This document shows positions 26,360-35,494 of a stretch of DNA of 35,494 nt, piece after piece. Below the pieces are notes generated by a model, which searched no databases, had not been told where the DNA came from, and saw only the letters and a program-made list of their open reading frames with translations. A program made the position numbers and the translations under genes. This stretch comes from Bacteroidales bacterium (GTDB lineage: Bacteria; Bacteroidota; Bacteroidia; Bacteroidales; UBA10428): contig JAFGBD010000063.1 in NCBI GenBank assembly GCA_016933335.1, forward strand, positions 1-35,494, given 5' to 3'. Positions within the stretch are counted from its first letter, which is position 1, and each line of letters starts with the position of its first letter.

Positions 26360-29300
26360 ATGAAAACATTCAAATTCTTTGTTTGTCCTGTCTTATTTAT
26401 AATGATTCACTTTCACATATTCTCCCAGTCAGGTGGTTCACTTTTAACCGATTCGGTACTTGCCGGATTGAAGTTCAGAAGCATTGGCCCGGCGCTCATG
26501 TCTGGTCGTATAGCTGATATAGCCATTCACCCTGAGAAAAACAGTGTATGGTATGTAGCTGTTGGTTCAGGCGGAGTCTGGAAAACAGAAAACTCAGGCA
26601 TCACCTGGAAACCGGTTTTTGACGATCAGGGCTCATATTCAATAGGATGCGTTTCCATTGACCGGAAAAACCCGCATGTAATCTGGGTAGGAACGGGTGA
26701 GAATGTGGGAGGAAGGCATGCAGGTTATGGTGATGGCATATATAAAAGTGAAGACGGAGGTAAAAGCTGGACCAGCATGGGATTAAAAGAATCCCATCAT
26801 ATATCGAAAATCATCATACACCCGGAAAACCCAAACATACTCTGGGTGGCTGCCCAGGGTCCTTTGTGGTCATCCGGAGGCGAGCGTGGCCTATACAAGA
26901 CGATGGACGGCGGAAAAACATGGAAAAAAACGCTGGGTGATGACAAATGGATCGGTGCAACGGATATTGTTATTGATCCGGGAAATTCCTCCCGTCTTTA
27001 TGCGGCAACATGGGAACGACACCGTAATGTGGCCGTATATATCGGAGGAGGACCCGGAAGTGCCATTTACCGTTCGGAGGATGCGGGAGAAAACTGGATT
27101 AAACTGTCATCAGGGCTTCCTGCTTCAGAAATGGGTAAAATTGGTCTGGCAATATCTCCCCAGAATCCGGATGTCGTTTATGCAGCCATTGAACTTAACA
27201 GACGTTCAGGAGGGATATACCGCTCAGCTGACAGAGGTACCAGCTGGAAAAAGATGTCCGGAACTGTTTCCGGAGCAACAGGACCGCATTATTACCAGGA
27301 ACTGTATGCAAGTCCGCATAAATTCGACCGCATCTACCTTGTTGATGTCATCATGCAGGTTTCGGAGGACGGGGGTAAAACATTTACAAGAATGAATGAT
27401 GAGCATAAACACTCGGATGACCACGCCATTGCCTTCAGAAAAGATGATCCGGATTACCTGCTGGTGGGCACAGACGGAGGACTGTATGAAAGCTTTGACC
27501 TGGCAAAGAACTGGCGTTTTATTGCCAATCTGCCCGTAACCCAGTTCTATAAAGTAGCCGTGGATGATGCATTACCTTTTTATCATATTTATGGCGGAAC
27601 ACAGGATAATAATACCCAGGGAGGACCTTCACGGACTGACAACAGGCATGGCATAACCAATTCAGACTGGTTTGTAACACTGTTTGGAGACGGGCATCAG
27701 CCGGCAACCGAACCAGGCAATCCTGATATCATATATTCAGAAGCACAGGAAGGATTTTTATACAGGATTGACAGAACTACCGGGGAACTTATATTCATTC
27801 AGCCCCAGCCTGAAGCCGGTGAAGGTTTTGAACGTTTTAACTGGGATGCACCCATCCTGGTCAGTCCCCATTCACCAACCAGGTTGTATTATGCCTCTCA
27901 AAGAGTCTGGAGATCCGATAACCGGGGCGATAGCTGGGATCCTGTCTCCCCTGATCTGACACGCAACCAGGAACGGCTTATGTTACCTGTAGACGGTAAG
28001 ACCTGGAGCTGGGACTCGCCCTGGGATATATATGCCATGTCTACATACAATACCATTACATCACTGGCCGAATCCCCGGTAAAGGAAGGCCTTATTTATG
28101 CCGGTACAGATGACGGGATCATCCAGGTCACCGAAGATGGCGGAAAGACCTGGAGAAAAATTGAAGTGAACAAACTGCCCGGAGTACCGGAAACAGCATT
28201 TGTGAATGATATCAAAGCAGATCTGTTTGATGAGAATACGGTATATGCCGCACTTGATAATCACAAGTTCGGCGACCTATCCCCATACCTGTATCAAAGC
28301 ACTGATAAAGGCAGGAGCTGGCGATCGATAAAAGGTAATATTCCTGACAGGATACTAACCTGGCGGATTGTACAGGACCATATCAATCCAAAACTGCTTT
28401 TTACTGCAACGGAGTTTGGTATCTATGTCACCATCAGCGGAGGTGAAAAATGGGTCAGGCTGGGTGGAGGCGTTCCGACCATATCATTCAGAGACCTGGC
28501 CATTCAGCGCCGTGAAAATGACCTGGTTGGTGCTTCATTCGGACGCGGATTTTATATCCTTGATGATTATTCGGCCTTGCGGCACGTCACCGAATCACAA
28601 CTAAAACAGGAAGCCACCCTGTTTCCCGTCAGAAAAGCATGGTGGTACATAGAACGTATGGTACTGGCAATGCAGGAAAAAGGATACCAGGGCGCGTCTT
28701 ACTTCACAGCTTCCAATCCCCCATTCGGGGCTGTTTTTACCTATTATCTTTCAAAAGGATACAAATCAGGAAAAGAAATAAGACAGGAAAAGGAAAAAGA
28801 AGCCGGAAAACAGAATTTAAGCATCGGCTTCCCCGGATGGGAGGAGGTTGAAAAAGAACGAAGGGAGGAGAATCCTTTAATCCTCCTGACCATCCAAGAC
28901 AAAGAAGGAAGTGTTATTCGCACACTGGAAGGTCCTGCAAAATCAGGATTTCACCGTATCGCATGGGACCTGAGATATCCCGCCAAAAGAGTTATCGACC
29001 AGGATAAAATAAAGGAATCGCCTGATATCGAAAGGTTTACAACAGGTTTTCTATCACCTCCCGGCATTTATACCGTAACCATGTCGAAAAAGATCAACGG
29101 CAAGGTAACCGCATTGTCAGAACCGGTTGAGTTTGAAGTGGTGCCCGTGCGCTCAGGATCCCTCGAGGGATCTTCACCTGATGAACTTGTTTCATTTTGC
29201 AGAAAGCTTGAAGAGATACAGAAGGATCTCAGCGCTGTTTCCCTTTCACTTAAGAAAACAATGACAAAAGCAGATGCCATGCAAATGGCATTAAAACGTT

Positions 29301-29623
29301 CTGAACAACAGCCGGGAAAGACAGACAGTGAATTGTATCAATTGAAACAGAAACTGTATGACCTGGATCAAAGAATCAATGGTGACTATTCCAAGAATGA
29401 GATAGGAGAAAAAAACAGTCCCACTGTCACTGACCGTCTGCGGGTAGCATTAAGCGGCGTGGCTTATTCGACATACGGACCGACACCCATGCTGACCAGG
29501 AGTTACGAGATTGCCAGAGACGAATTGCAGGCAATCAAAAAAGAACTTGATGACATTCTGGGTGTTAAAATTCCTGATCTGGAAAACAAGCTCAGGGAGG
29601 CGGGTGCTCCTTATGTCAGGTAA
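26360..29623 (+). CDS. Exported Asp-box beta-propeller protein, tandem paralogue 1 (Sortilin/VPS10- or GH74-like)
   Basis: I chose the ATG at 26360, which opens a signal peptide (MKTFKFFVCPVLFIMIHFHIFSQ). A frame from 26237 would add 41 residues and run through the direct repeats. The protein has 1087 residues. About eleven Asp-box-like motifs (KTENSGITW, KSEDGGKSW, KTMDGGKTW, RSEDAGENW and others) indicate a double beta-propeller over about 30-770. Shared motifs are DDHA (353-356), TQFY (394-397), QDN (415-417) and GDGH (443-446). The last 300 residues hold a beta-rich part and then a helical, coiled-coil-prone end (REAGAPYVR). There is no T9SS tail, so it may stay in the periplasm or be anchored otherwise. 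Such proteins are often labelled glycosyl hydrolase, but no activity is shown here. Confidence 0.8.
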   Translation: MKTFKFFVCPVLFIMIHFHIFSQSGGSLLTDSVLAGLKFRSIGPALMSGRIADIAIHPEKNSVWYVAVGSGGVWKTENSGITWKPVFDDQGSYSIGCVSIDRKNPHVIWVGTGENVGGRHAGYGDGIYKSEDGGKSWTSMGLKESHHISKIIIHPENPNILWVAAQGPLWSSGGERGLYKTMDGGKTWKKTLGDDKWIGATDIVIDPGNSSRLYAATWERHRNVAVYIGGGPGSAIYRSEDAGENWIKLSSGLPASEMGKIGLAISPQNPDVVYAAIELNRRSGGIYRSADRGTSWKKMSGTVSGATGPHYYQELYASPHKFDRIYLVDVIMQVSEDGGKTFTRMNDEHKHSDDHAIAFRKDDPDYLLVGTDGGLYESFDLAKNWRFIANLPVTQFYKVAVDDALPFYHIYGGTQDNNTQGGPSRTDNRHGITNSDWFVTLFGDGHQPATEPGNPDIIYSEAQEGFLYRIDRTTGELIFIQPQPEAGEGFERFNWDAPILVSPHSPTRLYYASQRVWRSDNRGDSWDPVSPDLTRNQERLMLPVDGKTWSWDSPWDIYAMSTYNTITSLAESPVKEGLIYAGTDDGIIQVTEDGGKTWRKIEVNKLPGVPETAFVNDIKADLFDENTVYAALDNHKFGDLSPYLYQSTDKGRSWRSIKGNIPDRILTWRIVQDHINPKLLFTATEFGIYVTISGGEKWVRLGGGVPTISFRDLAIQRRENDLVGASFGRGFYILDDYSALRHVTESQLKQEATLFPVRKAWWYIERMVLAMQEKGYQGASYFTASNPPFGAVFTYYLSKGYKSGKEIRQEKEKEAGKQNLSIGFPGWEEVEKERREENPLILLTIQDKEGSVIRTLEGPAKSGFHRIAWDLRYPAKRVIDQDKIKESPDIERFTTGFLSPPGIYTVTMSKKINGKVTALSEPVEFEVVPVRSGSLEGSSPDELVSFCRKLEEIQKDLSAVSLSLKKTMTKADAMQMALKRSEQQPGKTDSELYQLKQKLYDLDQRINGDYSKNEIGEKNSPTVTDRLRVALSGVAYSTYGPTPMLTRSYEIARDELQAIKKELDDILGVKIPDLENKLREAGAPYVR

Positions 29624-29799
29624 CAAAACACGCAATCAACATTATCTGAAATCTTCATTCATTATTAAAACAACTGAAAACCAGATCGACTTCCGATAAA
29701 ATGCCAATGATAAAGCAATCATTATTATTTCAAAAGGAAATACTTATATCAATATTTAGCATCAATATATGACCAACTACTCAAATAACTATTAACCAT
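29624..29799. other. Spacer between the two tandem propeller genes
   Basis: These 176 AT-rich bases carry no gene, no intrinsic terminator and no exact -7 box. The two genes could be one transcript or use a promoter I cannot recognise. Confidence 0.4.
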
Positions 29800-32700
29800 A
29801 TGAAAAATAATATTTTATTCCTCTTCATTCTTTTTTACCTGTTTGCAGCAACGGTATCAGGACAGGTAAAACTAAAACCCGATTCGGCACTTATAAACGG
29901 TTTAAAACTCAGGAGTATTGGCCCGGCAATGGCATCGGGCCGTATTGCCGATTTTGCCGTTAATCCTTTGAATAGTTTTGAATATTATGTGGCTGTTGCA
30001 TCGGGTCACATCTGGAAAACCACCAACAACGGCATAACATGGAAGCCTGTTTTTGATAAGTACGACTCTTATGCAATTGGATGTCTGGCCATAGATCCGA
30101 ATAATCCGAATATCATCTGGGCCGGAACGGGCGAAAATAACAGCCAGCGGGCATTGGGTTATGGCAATGGAGTTTATAAATCGCTTAATGAAGGTAAATC
30201 ATGGACAAACATGGGATTAAAAACTTCACGCCAGATAGGAAAGATGCTGATTGATCCCCGGAATTCCGATGTAGTATATGTTGCAGCTGAAGGCTCCGTG
30301 TGGGGGCCGGGTGGTGAACGCGGCATTTATAAGACCACCGATGGCGGAAAGACCTGGATAAAGGTACTTGAAATAAGCGAAAATACAGGTGCCTATGATC
30401 TCGAGTTTCATCCCTCGGATCCCGATATTATTTATGCAACCCTACACCAGAGAAGGAGAAGAACTTTCACAAAAATCAACGGCGGACCGGAATCGGCATT
30501 CTATAAGTCGACTAATGCAGGAAAGGACTGGAGAAAAATAACAAAAGGACTGCCGGAAGAGCACCTAGGAAGAATCGGGCTTGCCGTTACCCCTGCCAAT
30601 GATGACCTTGTCTATGCCATAATTGAAGCTGCTGATGATAAAGGTGGCTTTTTCCGGTCCGCGGACCAGGGTGAGAGCTGGGAAAAAATGAGCGATTACA
30701 CCTCTTCCGGACAATATTATACAGAGATCTACTGTGATCCTGTTGATCAGGATAAAATATATTCCATGGATACATATTCACAGGTTTCGCACGATGCAGG
30801 CAAAACCTGGAAAAAGCTTTCAAACAAGCGCCGTCATGTTGATGACCATGCACTCTGGATCAACCCGGAAGCAACCGGCAACATCAGGATCGGAGGCGAC
30901 GGAGGAGTGTATGAATCATTTGACGGAGGTGAAACATGGCAATTCACAGGCAATCTGCCTGTCACCCAGTTTTATCGGGTAAATGCAGATAATTCGGAAC
31001 CTTTCTACTATGTTTATGGAGGAACCCAGGATAACAATACCATGGGCGGACCTTCGCAAAACACTTCAAGCTCGGGTGTTGCAAATGACGAATGGTTTAT
31101 AACCATCGGCGGAGACGGATTCTGGGTTGCAACAGATCCTGAAGATCCGAACATCGTTTATTCAGAATATCAGTATGGAAATGCTTACCGCTTCAACCGC
31201 ACAAATGGCGAAGTAGTGTACATTAAACCACAGGAGAGGGAAAACGAGCTGACCTATAAATGGAACTGGGATACACCCCTTATTCTCAGTCATTTCTCCA
31301 ATAACAGGCTTTATATGGCTGCAAACAAAGTATTTATGAGTGAAGACCGGGGAGATTCATGGAAGGTTCTCAGCGGGGATCTGACTGCACAGAAAGACCG
31401 CAACGATTTCAGGGTTATGGGTAAGTTCTGGAGCTCCGATGCCGTGGCAAAAGATGTTTCCACCTCGCAGTACGGTACACTGGTCTCACTTGCAGAAAGT
31501 CCGTTAAAAAAGGGTATGCTCTATACCGGTTCCGATGACGGCGTCATTCAAATAACCGAAGACAACGGGGATACCTGGAGAAAAATAAGCAGCTTCCCCG
31601 GTGTTCCTCAATATACCTATGTAAGTGATATTGCTCCTTCGAACTTTGATGAAAACGTTGTATATGCAACTTTCAACAATACCAAAAGTGACGATTTCAA
31701 ACCCTATATACTGATGAGCAAAGACAAAGGGAAATCGTGGTCATCAATTTCCTCGAATCTTCCTGAAGGAGGTGTTTATACGGTGGTACAGGATTACAAA
31801 GACCCGGAAATGCTTTTTTGCGGTACAGAGTACGGTCTGTTTGTGACATTTGACAATGGTAAGGAATGGTTACAGTTTAATAACGGATTGCCCGATATTG
31901 CCGTCAGGGACCTGGTGATTCAGAAACGTGAATGCGATCTGGTACTGGCAACATTCGGACGGGGATTCTATATTCTCCATGATTACGGTATACTGCGTGA
32001 AATCAAGGATATTGATGCATCGGCCCGGGCATATATTTTCAATATTAAAGATGCAAAGCTGTATGTTCCGCAAAACCGCAGGGTCAGTTCTCTTGGCGAT
32101 GATTTCCACCTGACCGAGAATTTGCCTTTTGGAGCTGAATTCACCTGCTATTTAAAGGATGAAATCAGAACTTCAAAAGAAAAGAGACAGAAGATAGAAA
32201 AAGAGCTGTTTAAAGAAGGTTCAAAAATCGATGTGAACAGCTGGGAAGACGACCGGCTGGAAAAGCTGGAGGAGAAACCCTACCTGATATTTGTCGTGGA
32301 AGACAATGAAGGGAACACAATACGCAAGATTGCCGCGGAAGCCAAAAAGGGCATCAACCGTGCTTACTGGGATCTGAAATATCCAGATGTGATGCCTGTA
32401 AAAACCGATGTAAAAGAGTTCGATCCGGTGAAAGAAGAAGACGGCGGGATTTATGCAATGCCGGGAAGTTATTATGTATCTCTTTTTGCAAGCGAAAAAG
32501 GCCGGCTCACACGTCTCACTGAAAAACGTCCATTTGAGGTTGTGGCTTTGGAGACCTCGGAATTCAATCAAAGCGAAAGGAAAGTTACACTTGATTTTCA
32601 GAAAAGCATTGCATCCCTTTACCACGAAAGCGAGCTCGCAGAACAATACCTGACCGAAACAAAAAAGAAGATCCAGCAGCTCAAACAGGCTAATTTCAAA

Positions 32701-33012
32701 GGCAGCCTTTTTAATCCGGATATCAACAACAAGCTTATAGAGACTGAGACCAAAGCCGATGATCTGATACTCCTGTTGAAAGGTTATGAACCAAAAGCAA
32801 GCCGTGAGGAAATACCTCCATCGCATGTGCCCATACAGCAAAGACTATCTTTCATAGTGCGTGCATTTAACCGTTCTTCGGAAGCTGTCAGCAAGGCGCA
32901 AAAACAATCCGCTGAAATCGTCAGAAACGAGTTCGCTGATTTTAAAATTAATCTGAACAAGATCAAAGAGGATGTCAGGTTACTGGAGGATCAAATAATA
33001 AACCATCCCTGA
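29800..33012 (+). CDS. Exported Asp-box beta-propeller protein, tandem paralogue 2 (Sortilin/VPS10- or GH74-like)
   Basis: This 1070-residue paralogue of the preceding gene can be aligned with it by eye from the shared start (LRSIGPAMASGRIADFAV against FRSIGPALMSGRIADIAI) to the helical C terminus. A signal peptide covers 1-22 (ending SGQ). Eleven Asp-box-like motifs are seen (KTTNNGITW, KTTDGGKTW, RSADQGESW, ITEDNGDTW, MSKDKGKSW and others). Motifs in the same order are DDHA (348-351), DGG near 366-368, TQFY (389-392), QDN (410-412) and GGDGF (437-441). From about 770 a beta domain is followed by long charged helices. There is no T9SS tail. It converges on the GH88/GH105 gene 67 bases away. 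Molecular function is unknown. Confidence 0.8.
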   Translation: MKNNILFLFILFYLFAATVSGQVKLKPDSALINGLKLRSIGPAMASGRIADFAVNPLNSFEYYVAVASGHIWKTTNNGITWKPVFDKYDSYAIGCLAIDPNNPNIIWAGTGENNSQRALGYGNGVYKSLNEGKSWTNMGLKTSRQIGKMLIDPRNSDVVYVAAEGSVWGPGGERGIYKTTDGGKTWIKVLEISENTGAYDLEFHPSDPDIIYATLHQRRRRTFTKINGGPESAFYKSTNAGKDWRKITKGLPEEHLGRIGLAVTPANDDLVYAIIEAADDKGGFFRSADQGESWEKMSDYTSSGQYYTEIYCDPVDQDKIYSMDTYSQVSHDAGKTWKKLSNKRRHVDDHALWINPEATGNIRIGGDGGVYESFDGGETWQFTGNLPVTQFYRVNADNSEPFYYVYGGTQDNNTMGGPSQNTSSSGVANDEWFITIGGDGFWVATDPEDPNIVYSEYQYGNAYRFNRTNGEVVYIKPQERENELTYKWNWDTPLILSHFSNNRLYMAANKVFMSEDRGDSWKVLSGDLTAQKDRNDFRVMGKFWSSDAVAKDVSTSQYGTLVSLAESPLKKGMLYTGSDDGVIQITEDNGDTWRKISSFPGVPQYTYVSDIAPSNFDENVVYATFNNTKSDDFKPYILMSKDKGKSWSSISSNLPEGGVYTVVQDYKDPEMLFCGTEYGLFVTFDNGKEWLQFNNGLPDIAVRDLVIQKRECDLVLATFGRGFYILHDYGILREIKDIDASARAYIFNIKDAKLYVPQNRRVSSLGDDFHLTENLPFGAEFTCYLKDEIRTSKEKRQKIEKELFKEGSKIDVNSWEDDRLEKLEEKPYLIFVVEDNEGNTIRKIAAEAKKGINRAYWDLKYPDVMPVKTDVKEFDPVKEEDGGIYAMPGSYYVSLFASEKGRLTRLTEKRPFEVVALETSEFNQSERKVTLDFQKSIASLYHESELAEQYLTETKKKIQQLKQANFKGSLFNPDINNKLIETETKADDLILLLKGYEPKASREEIPPSHVPIQQRLSFIVRAFNRSSEAVSKAQKQSAEIVRNEFADFKINLNKIKEDVRLLEDQIINHP

Positions 33013-33079
33013 TATGGGAATTAAGAACGCAAAAATATAAAGCCTTTATTAATAAGAATAACCTCCATTGTATTTGTGT

Positions 33080-35053
33080 TTAACGCTTATCGCCGGTTTT
33101 CGCAAATCTCATGGTAAATACCTTGTCTGAAACGGCTGATTCTATTCTGATAAAATAGATACCTTGTGTCAGACTGCGCAGGTCCAAACCGGTTATTAAT
33201 CCCCCTGTTTTTGCTGTAATGACACGATTACCAAGTAGATCAATAACCTCAATCAAAGCTTTCGATTCATACGGGGAATTCATGGCAATATATAACACAT
33301 CTTTCGCAGGATTTGGATAGACATTTACAAGTTTGTCTGTTTCAGACGGGCTGTTGAATCCTGACTGGACTTCTTCAGTTGTGAAAGACAATACCTCTCC
33401 GGTTGTTATATAATTTTCATTGACCTCATCAATTCTCCAGTAATACATTGTATTACCGTCAAGCGTACCCGGATTGTAAATCGTATCGGCTGTATTCTTA
33501 ACAAATGCCGGGGGATTTGTTTTCCCGAAATATACATTGTGCGAATTCACAATCCGGCCTGGCTGCCACATAAGAGAAACACCGGTGCTGATATCGGTGC
33601 TGTTATGTGCCGGAGTATAACCTGATGCTCCTGTTGGAGCAGAAACAACACTTAAAATATTTGAAAAGATGGATGTGTCATTTGAATGATATGTGCTGAT
33701 CCTGTATTCATAGATGGTTCCTTCAATGATCGCAGAATCCTGGTAATGGGTGACATTGCTTTCCAAATCGGCCAAAAATTCAAAACCCTGTCCGCTGTTT
33801 TTTTCAATGATAAAACCTGTTTCATTTGAGGAATGATCCTGCCAGCTTAGAAAAACGGCATCTTTATTTAAAGAATCCAATATGAATCTGTCAGGTGGAA
33901 CAAGCAATCCTGCCTTTTCTATCTCCACACCGGCCATAATAAAAGGTCCGGTTCCCTTCGGATCGTTGATACGCCTGCCCCTGCCGGCGTAAAAATCGTA
34001 TGATCCGCCGACACCTGTACCTTCGCATGTGTTCAGCAGGTTAACAGAGCTGTCAGAATTGTAAGTAATGAACTCATTGATGATGCCTCCATAGCCATTT
34101 TTTGCAACCTCCAGGTAGGAGGAATCAAGGTACTGCATCCTCACTCCTTTTGCCAGGGCATAGACGAACATGCATGAAGCGGACGATTCTTTCCAGTTGC
34201 CTGAACTGTTGATGCTGTCGATCACCTGCCACCAGACTTTGCTGACCGGATCCTGGAAATCTTTTATTGCCGGTGCCAGCCGCTGAAAGATCTGGATGAT
34301 GGAATCCCTGTCAGCATGTTCTTCGGGGAAATGATCCAGCACATCAACCAGTGCCATGGCATACCAGCCCAAAGCCCGCCCCCAGAATACAGGTGAGGTT
34401 CCTGTTACCGGATCGGCCCAGTATTGCACCCTGTCTTCATCCCATCCATGATAAAGCAGTCCTGTGGTTTCATCCCTCGCATGCTTTTCCATTAATTTTA
34501 GTTGCAATGCCACATCATCGTAATTGGCAGGTTCATTCATGATTTTTCCATACTCGCAATAAAAGGGTTCTCCCATATACAATCCATCCAGCCACATTTG
34601 TTTGGGATATCTCAATTTATGATAAAATCCGCCCTCTGATGTGCGGGGGTGTTTGTTCAGCTGGCTTCTTAATGTATCGGCGGCTACCTTATATTTGTTC
34701 TCACCTGTTTGCTTGTATATCAGTAAAACCGAACAACCTTCCTTAACCTGGTCGATATTGTAATCTGACATCTTGTATCCGGATATGATCCCATCATTGT
34801 TGACAACATAATCAACAGTTGATTTAATATAGTTGTAATATTTTACCTCATCCGTAAATCTCCAAAGATCTTCAAATCCCTTCAGTACAGTACCTGTTTC
34901 ATAATTCCATGATCCGTAATGATCAGGATGCCTTTGCACAATTGATTCGGCCATCCTGACAGAAAGAGGCCGGGTTGACTGGCTTTCGGCTGCCAGTTGA
35001 ATCATACTCAGAAAAAACAGGACCAGGAGTATTTTTTTTATATGATCTTTCAT
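33080..35053 (-). CDS. GH88/GH105-type unsaturated uronyl (rhamnogalacturonyl) hydrolase with Fn3-like modules and T9SS tail
   Basis: This 657-residue secreted enzyme probably removes the 4,5-unsaturated uronic acid left by polysaccharide lyases, as YteR-type enzymes do on pectin fragments. After a signal peptide (1-25) the (alpha/alpha)6 domain covers about 30-385. Key blocks are YETGTVLKGFEDLWRFT, NIDQVKEG, HPRTSEGGFYHK and QMWLDGLYMGEPFYCEY, with the probable catalytic Asp156. Further blocks are SPVFWGRALGWYAMALVDVLD and SASCMFVYALAKG. Two Fn3-like modules follow (about 390-470 and 475-565), then a T9SS sorting domain (from about 575; YPNP at 579-582). Extracellular placement is unusual, since many relatives lack a sorting tail. 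No lyase or other pectin gene is nearby. Confidence 0.88.
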   Translation of the reverse strand: MKDHIKKILLVLFFLSMIQLAAESQSTRPLSVRMAESIVQRHPDHYGSWNYETGTVLKGFEDLWRFTDEVKYYNYIKSTVDYVVNNDGIISGYKMSDYNIDQVKEGCSVLLIYKQTGENKYKVAADTLRSQLNKHPRTSEGGFYHKLRYPKQMWLDGLYMGEPFYCEYGKIMNEPANYDDVALQLKLMEKHARDETTGLLYHGWDEDRVQYWADPVTGTSPVFWGRALGWYAMALVDVLDHFPEEHADRDSIIQIFQRLAPAIKDFQDPVSKVWWQVIDSINSSGNWKESSASCMFVYALAKGVRMQYLDSSYLEVAKNGYGGIINEFITYNSDSSVNLLNTCEGTGVGGSYDFYAGRGRRINDPKGTGPFIMAGVEIEKAGLLVPPDRFILDSLNKDAVFLSWQDHSSNETGFIIEKNSGQGFEFLADLESNVTHYQDSAIIEGTIYEYRISTYHSNDTSIFSNILSVVSAPTGASGYTPAHNSTDISTGVSLMWQPGRIVNSHNVYFGKTNPPAFVKNTADTIYNPGTLDGNTMYYWRIDEVNENYITTGEVLSFTTEEVQSGFNSPSETDKLVNVYPNPAKDVLYIAMNSPYESKALIEVIDLLGNRVITAKTGGLITGLDLRSLTQGIYFIRIESAVSDKVFTMRFAKTGDKR

Positions 35054-35275
35054 TTTTTTTATTGTTGATGATTAAGATTATCCGTAAAAACACTTAAGAG
35101 CTTATCAGCTTCAATATCTGTAATTTAGGCAGATTCTTATAGGTTATTCCTTTATCCCGGTATTTACCGGCAATATAGGTATTTTTTGGATTTTTATGTT
35201 GCAACTTTATTTTTTATTGGGATTGGTCTGAAATAATATTTTTAGTAAAAAATTCTGTAATTTTAAAAGATGAGT
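35054..35275. other. AT-rich region between the hydrolase gene and the tRNA
   Basis: No gene is seen. The stretch is the presumed promoter region of the minus-strand hydrolase, but I find no exact -7 box on that strand. A short perfect palindrome at 35157-35170 is listed separately. Confidence 0.5.
35157..35170. promoter_or_regulatory. Palindrome upstream of the GH88/GH105 gene, possible operator
   Basis: CCGGTA and TACCGG flank a two-base TT centre, forming a perfect 6+2+6 palindrome in otherwise AT-rich DNA, about 105 bases before the hydrolase ATG. The size suits a dimeric regulator. No regulator gene is nearby to support this. Confidence 0.3.
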
Positions 35276-35283
35276 TATTTTTG
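35276..35283 (+). promoter_or_regulatory. Promoter -7 box for tRNA-Pro
   Basis: TATTTTTG matches TAnnTTTG exactly and lies 53 bases before the mature tRNA 5' end, leaving a leader of roughly 45 bases. The -33 element is not clear. Confidence 0.45.
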
Positions 35284-35336
35284 TGAACCAATTTAAAACT
35301 CATAAGATAGTAAACCAATAAATCAAAAAATAAACT

Positions 35337-35410
35337 CGGGGTGTGGCGCAGTTGGCTAGCGCACTTGCATGGGGTGCAAGGGGTCGCGTGTTCGAGTCAC
35401 GCCACCCCGA
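35337..35410 (+). tRNA. tRNA-Pro (anticodon GGG)
   Basis: The 74-base cloverleaf folds completely. The acceptor stem CGGGGTG pairs with CACCCCG, with discriminator A at 35410. The D stem is GCGC/GCGC. The anticodon stem CTTGC/GCAAG encloses loop ATGGGGT with anticodon GGG at 35371-35373. The T stem GCGTG/CACGC encloses loop TTCGAGT. The 3' CCA is not encoded and must be added after transcription. The C at position 1 is typical of bacterial proline tRNA. Confidence 0.97.
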
Positions 35411-35414
35411 CATG

Positions 35415-35449
35415 AAAGGACATCCTCCAGCATTGGGGCGGTGTCCTTT
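35415..35449 (+). terminator. Stem-loop after tRNA-Pro
   Basis: AAAGGACA (35415-35422) pairs with TGTCCTTT (35442-35449). One wobble and one more pair extend the stem to about ten base pairs, and the loop is about 14 bases. It starts five bases after the tRNA. The bases that follow are C-rich with only short T groups, so it is a plausible but not classic terminator. The rest of the window (to 35494) holds nothing I can name. Confidence 0.5.
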
Positions 35450-35494
35450 GCTTCTACAGCCCCACCAGCCTTCCCACTACCCCTCCACACAGCC

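Noticed and set aside
35337..35494. tRNA-Pro as an integration site for a mobile element
   Set aside because: No repeat of the tRNA 3' end and no integrase is seen inside the window.

Overview
This window reads as a chromosome segment from a member of the phylum Bacteroidota, most likely an uncultured relative of the Bacteroidales. The evidence is the set of SusC/SusD pairs, two C-terminal type IX secretion (T9SS) sorting domains, A-rich start regions without strong Shine-Dalgarno sites, -7 promoter boxes of the Bacteroidetes form TAnnTTTG, and the gene order bamD-rpoZ-coaBC-DUF4835-recN, which is common in that phylum. No insertion sequence, phage gene or CRISPR array is visible.

Layout. 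Positions 341-5464 hold a housekeeping block: the outer-membrane assembly lipoprotein BamD, RNA polymerase omega, the coenzyme A enzyme CoaBC, a DUF4835 (PorD-like) exported protein and the repair ATPase RecN. FabI (5555-6385) has its own promoter and converges on a YfcC-family transporter (6517-8103, minus strand). A 392-base AT-rich divergent region then drives the first SusC/SusD pair (8496-12997), which ends at a strong intrinsic terminator. A second promoter drives a five-gene run (13267-22683): SusC, SusD, a DUF5012-like lipoprotein, a lipid-binding-domain lipoprotein and a large T9SS-sorted beta-propeller. The first four match, as I recall it, the make-up of the Bacteroides thetaiotaomicron BT2261-BT2264 complex, which carries oligopeptides. 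This run is therefore probably a peptide importer, with an extra secreted propeller attached here.

Positions 22951-26001 carry cysC, cysD and cysN, which turn sulfate into PAPS. Two large tandem paralogous beta-propeller proteins follow (26360-33012). Both are exported, but neither has a T9SS tail. A convergent gene (33080-35053, minus) encodes a GH88/GH105-type unsaturated uronyl hydrolase with Fn3-like modules and a T9SS tail. A tRNA-Pro(GGG) gene lies near the right end.

The least explained part is the trio of propeller proteins. They share Asp-box repeats and a set of ordered motifs (DH, DGG, TQFY, QDN, GDG) that look like a common functional site. One is tied to the probable peptide importer; the other two form a tandem pair. 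No activity can be assigned from sequence alone.
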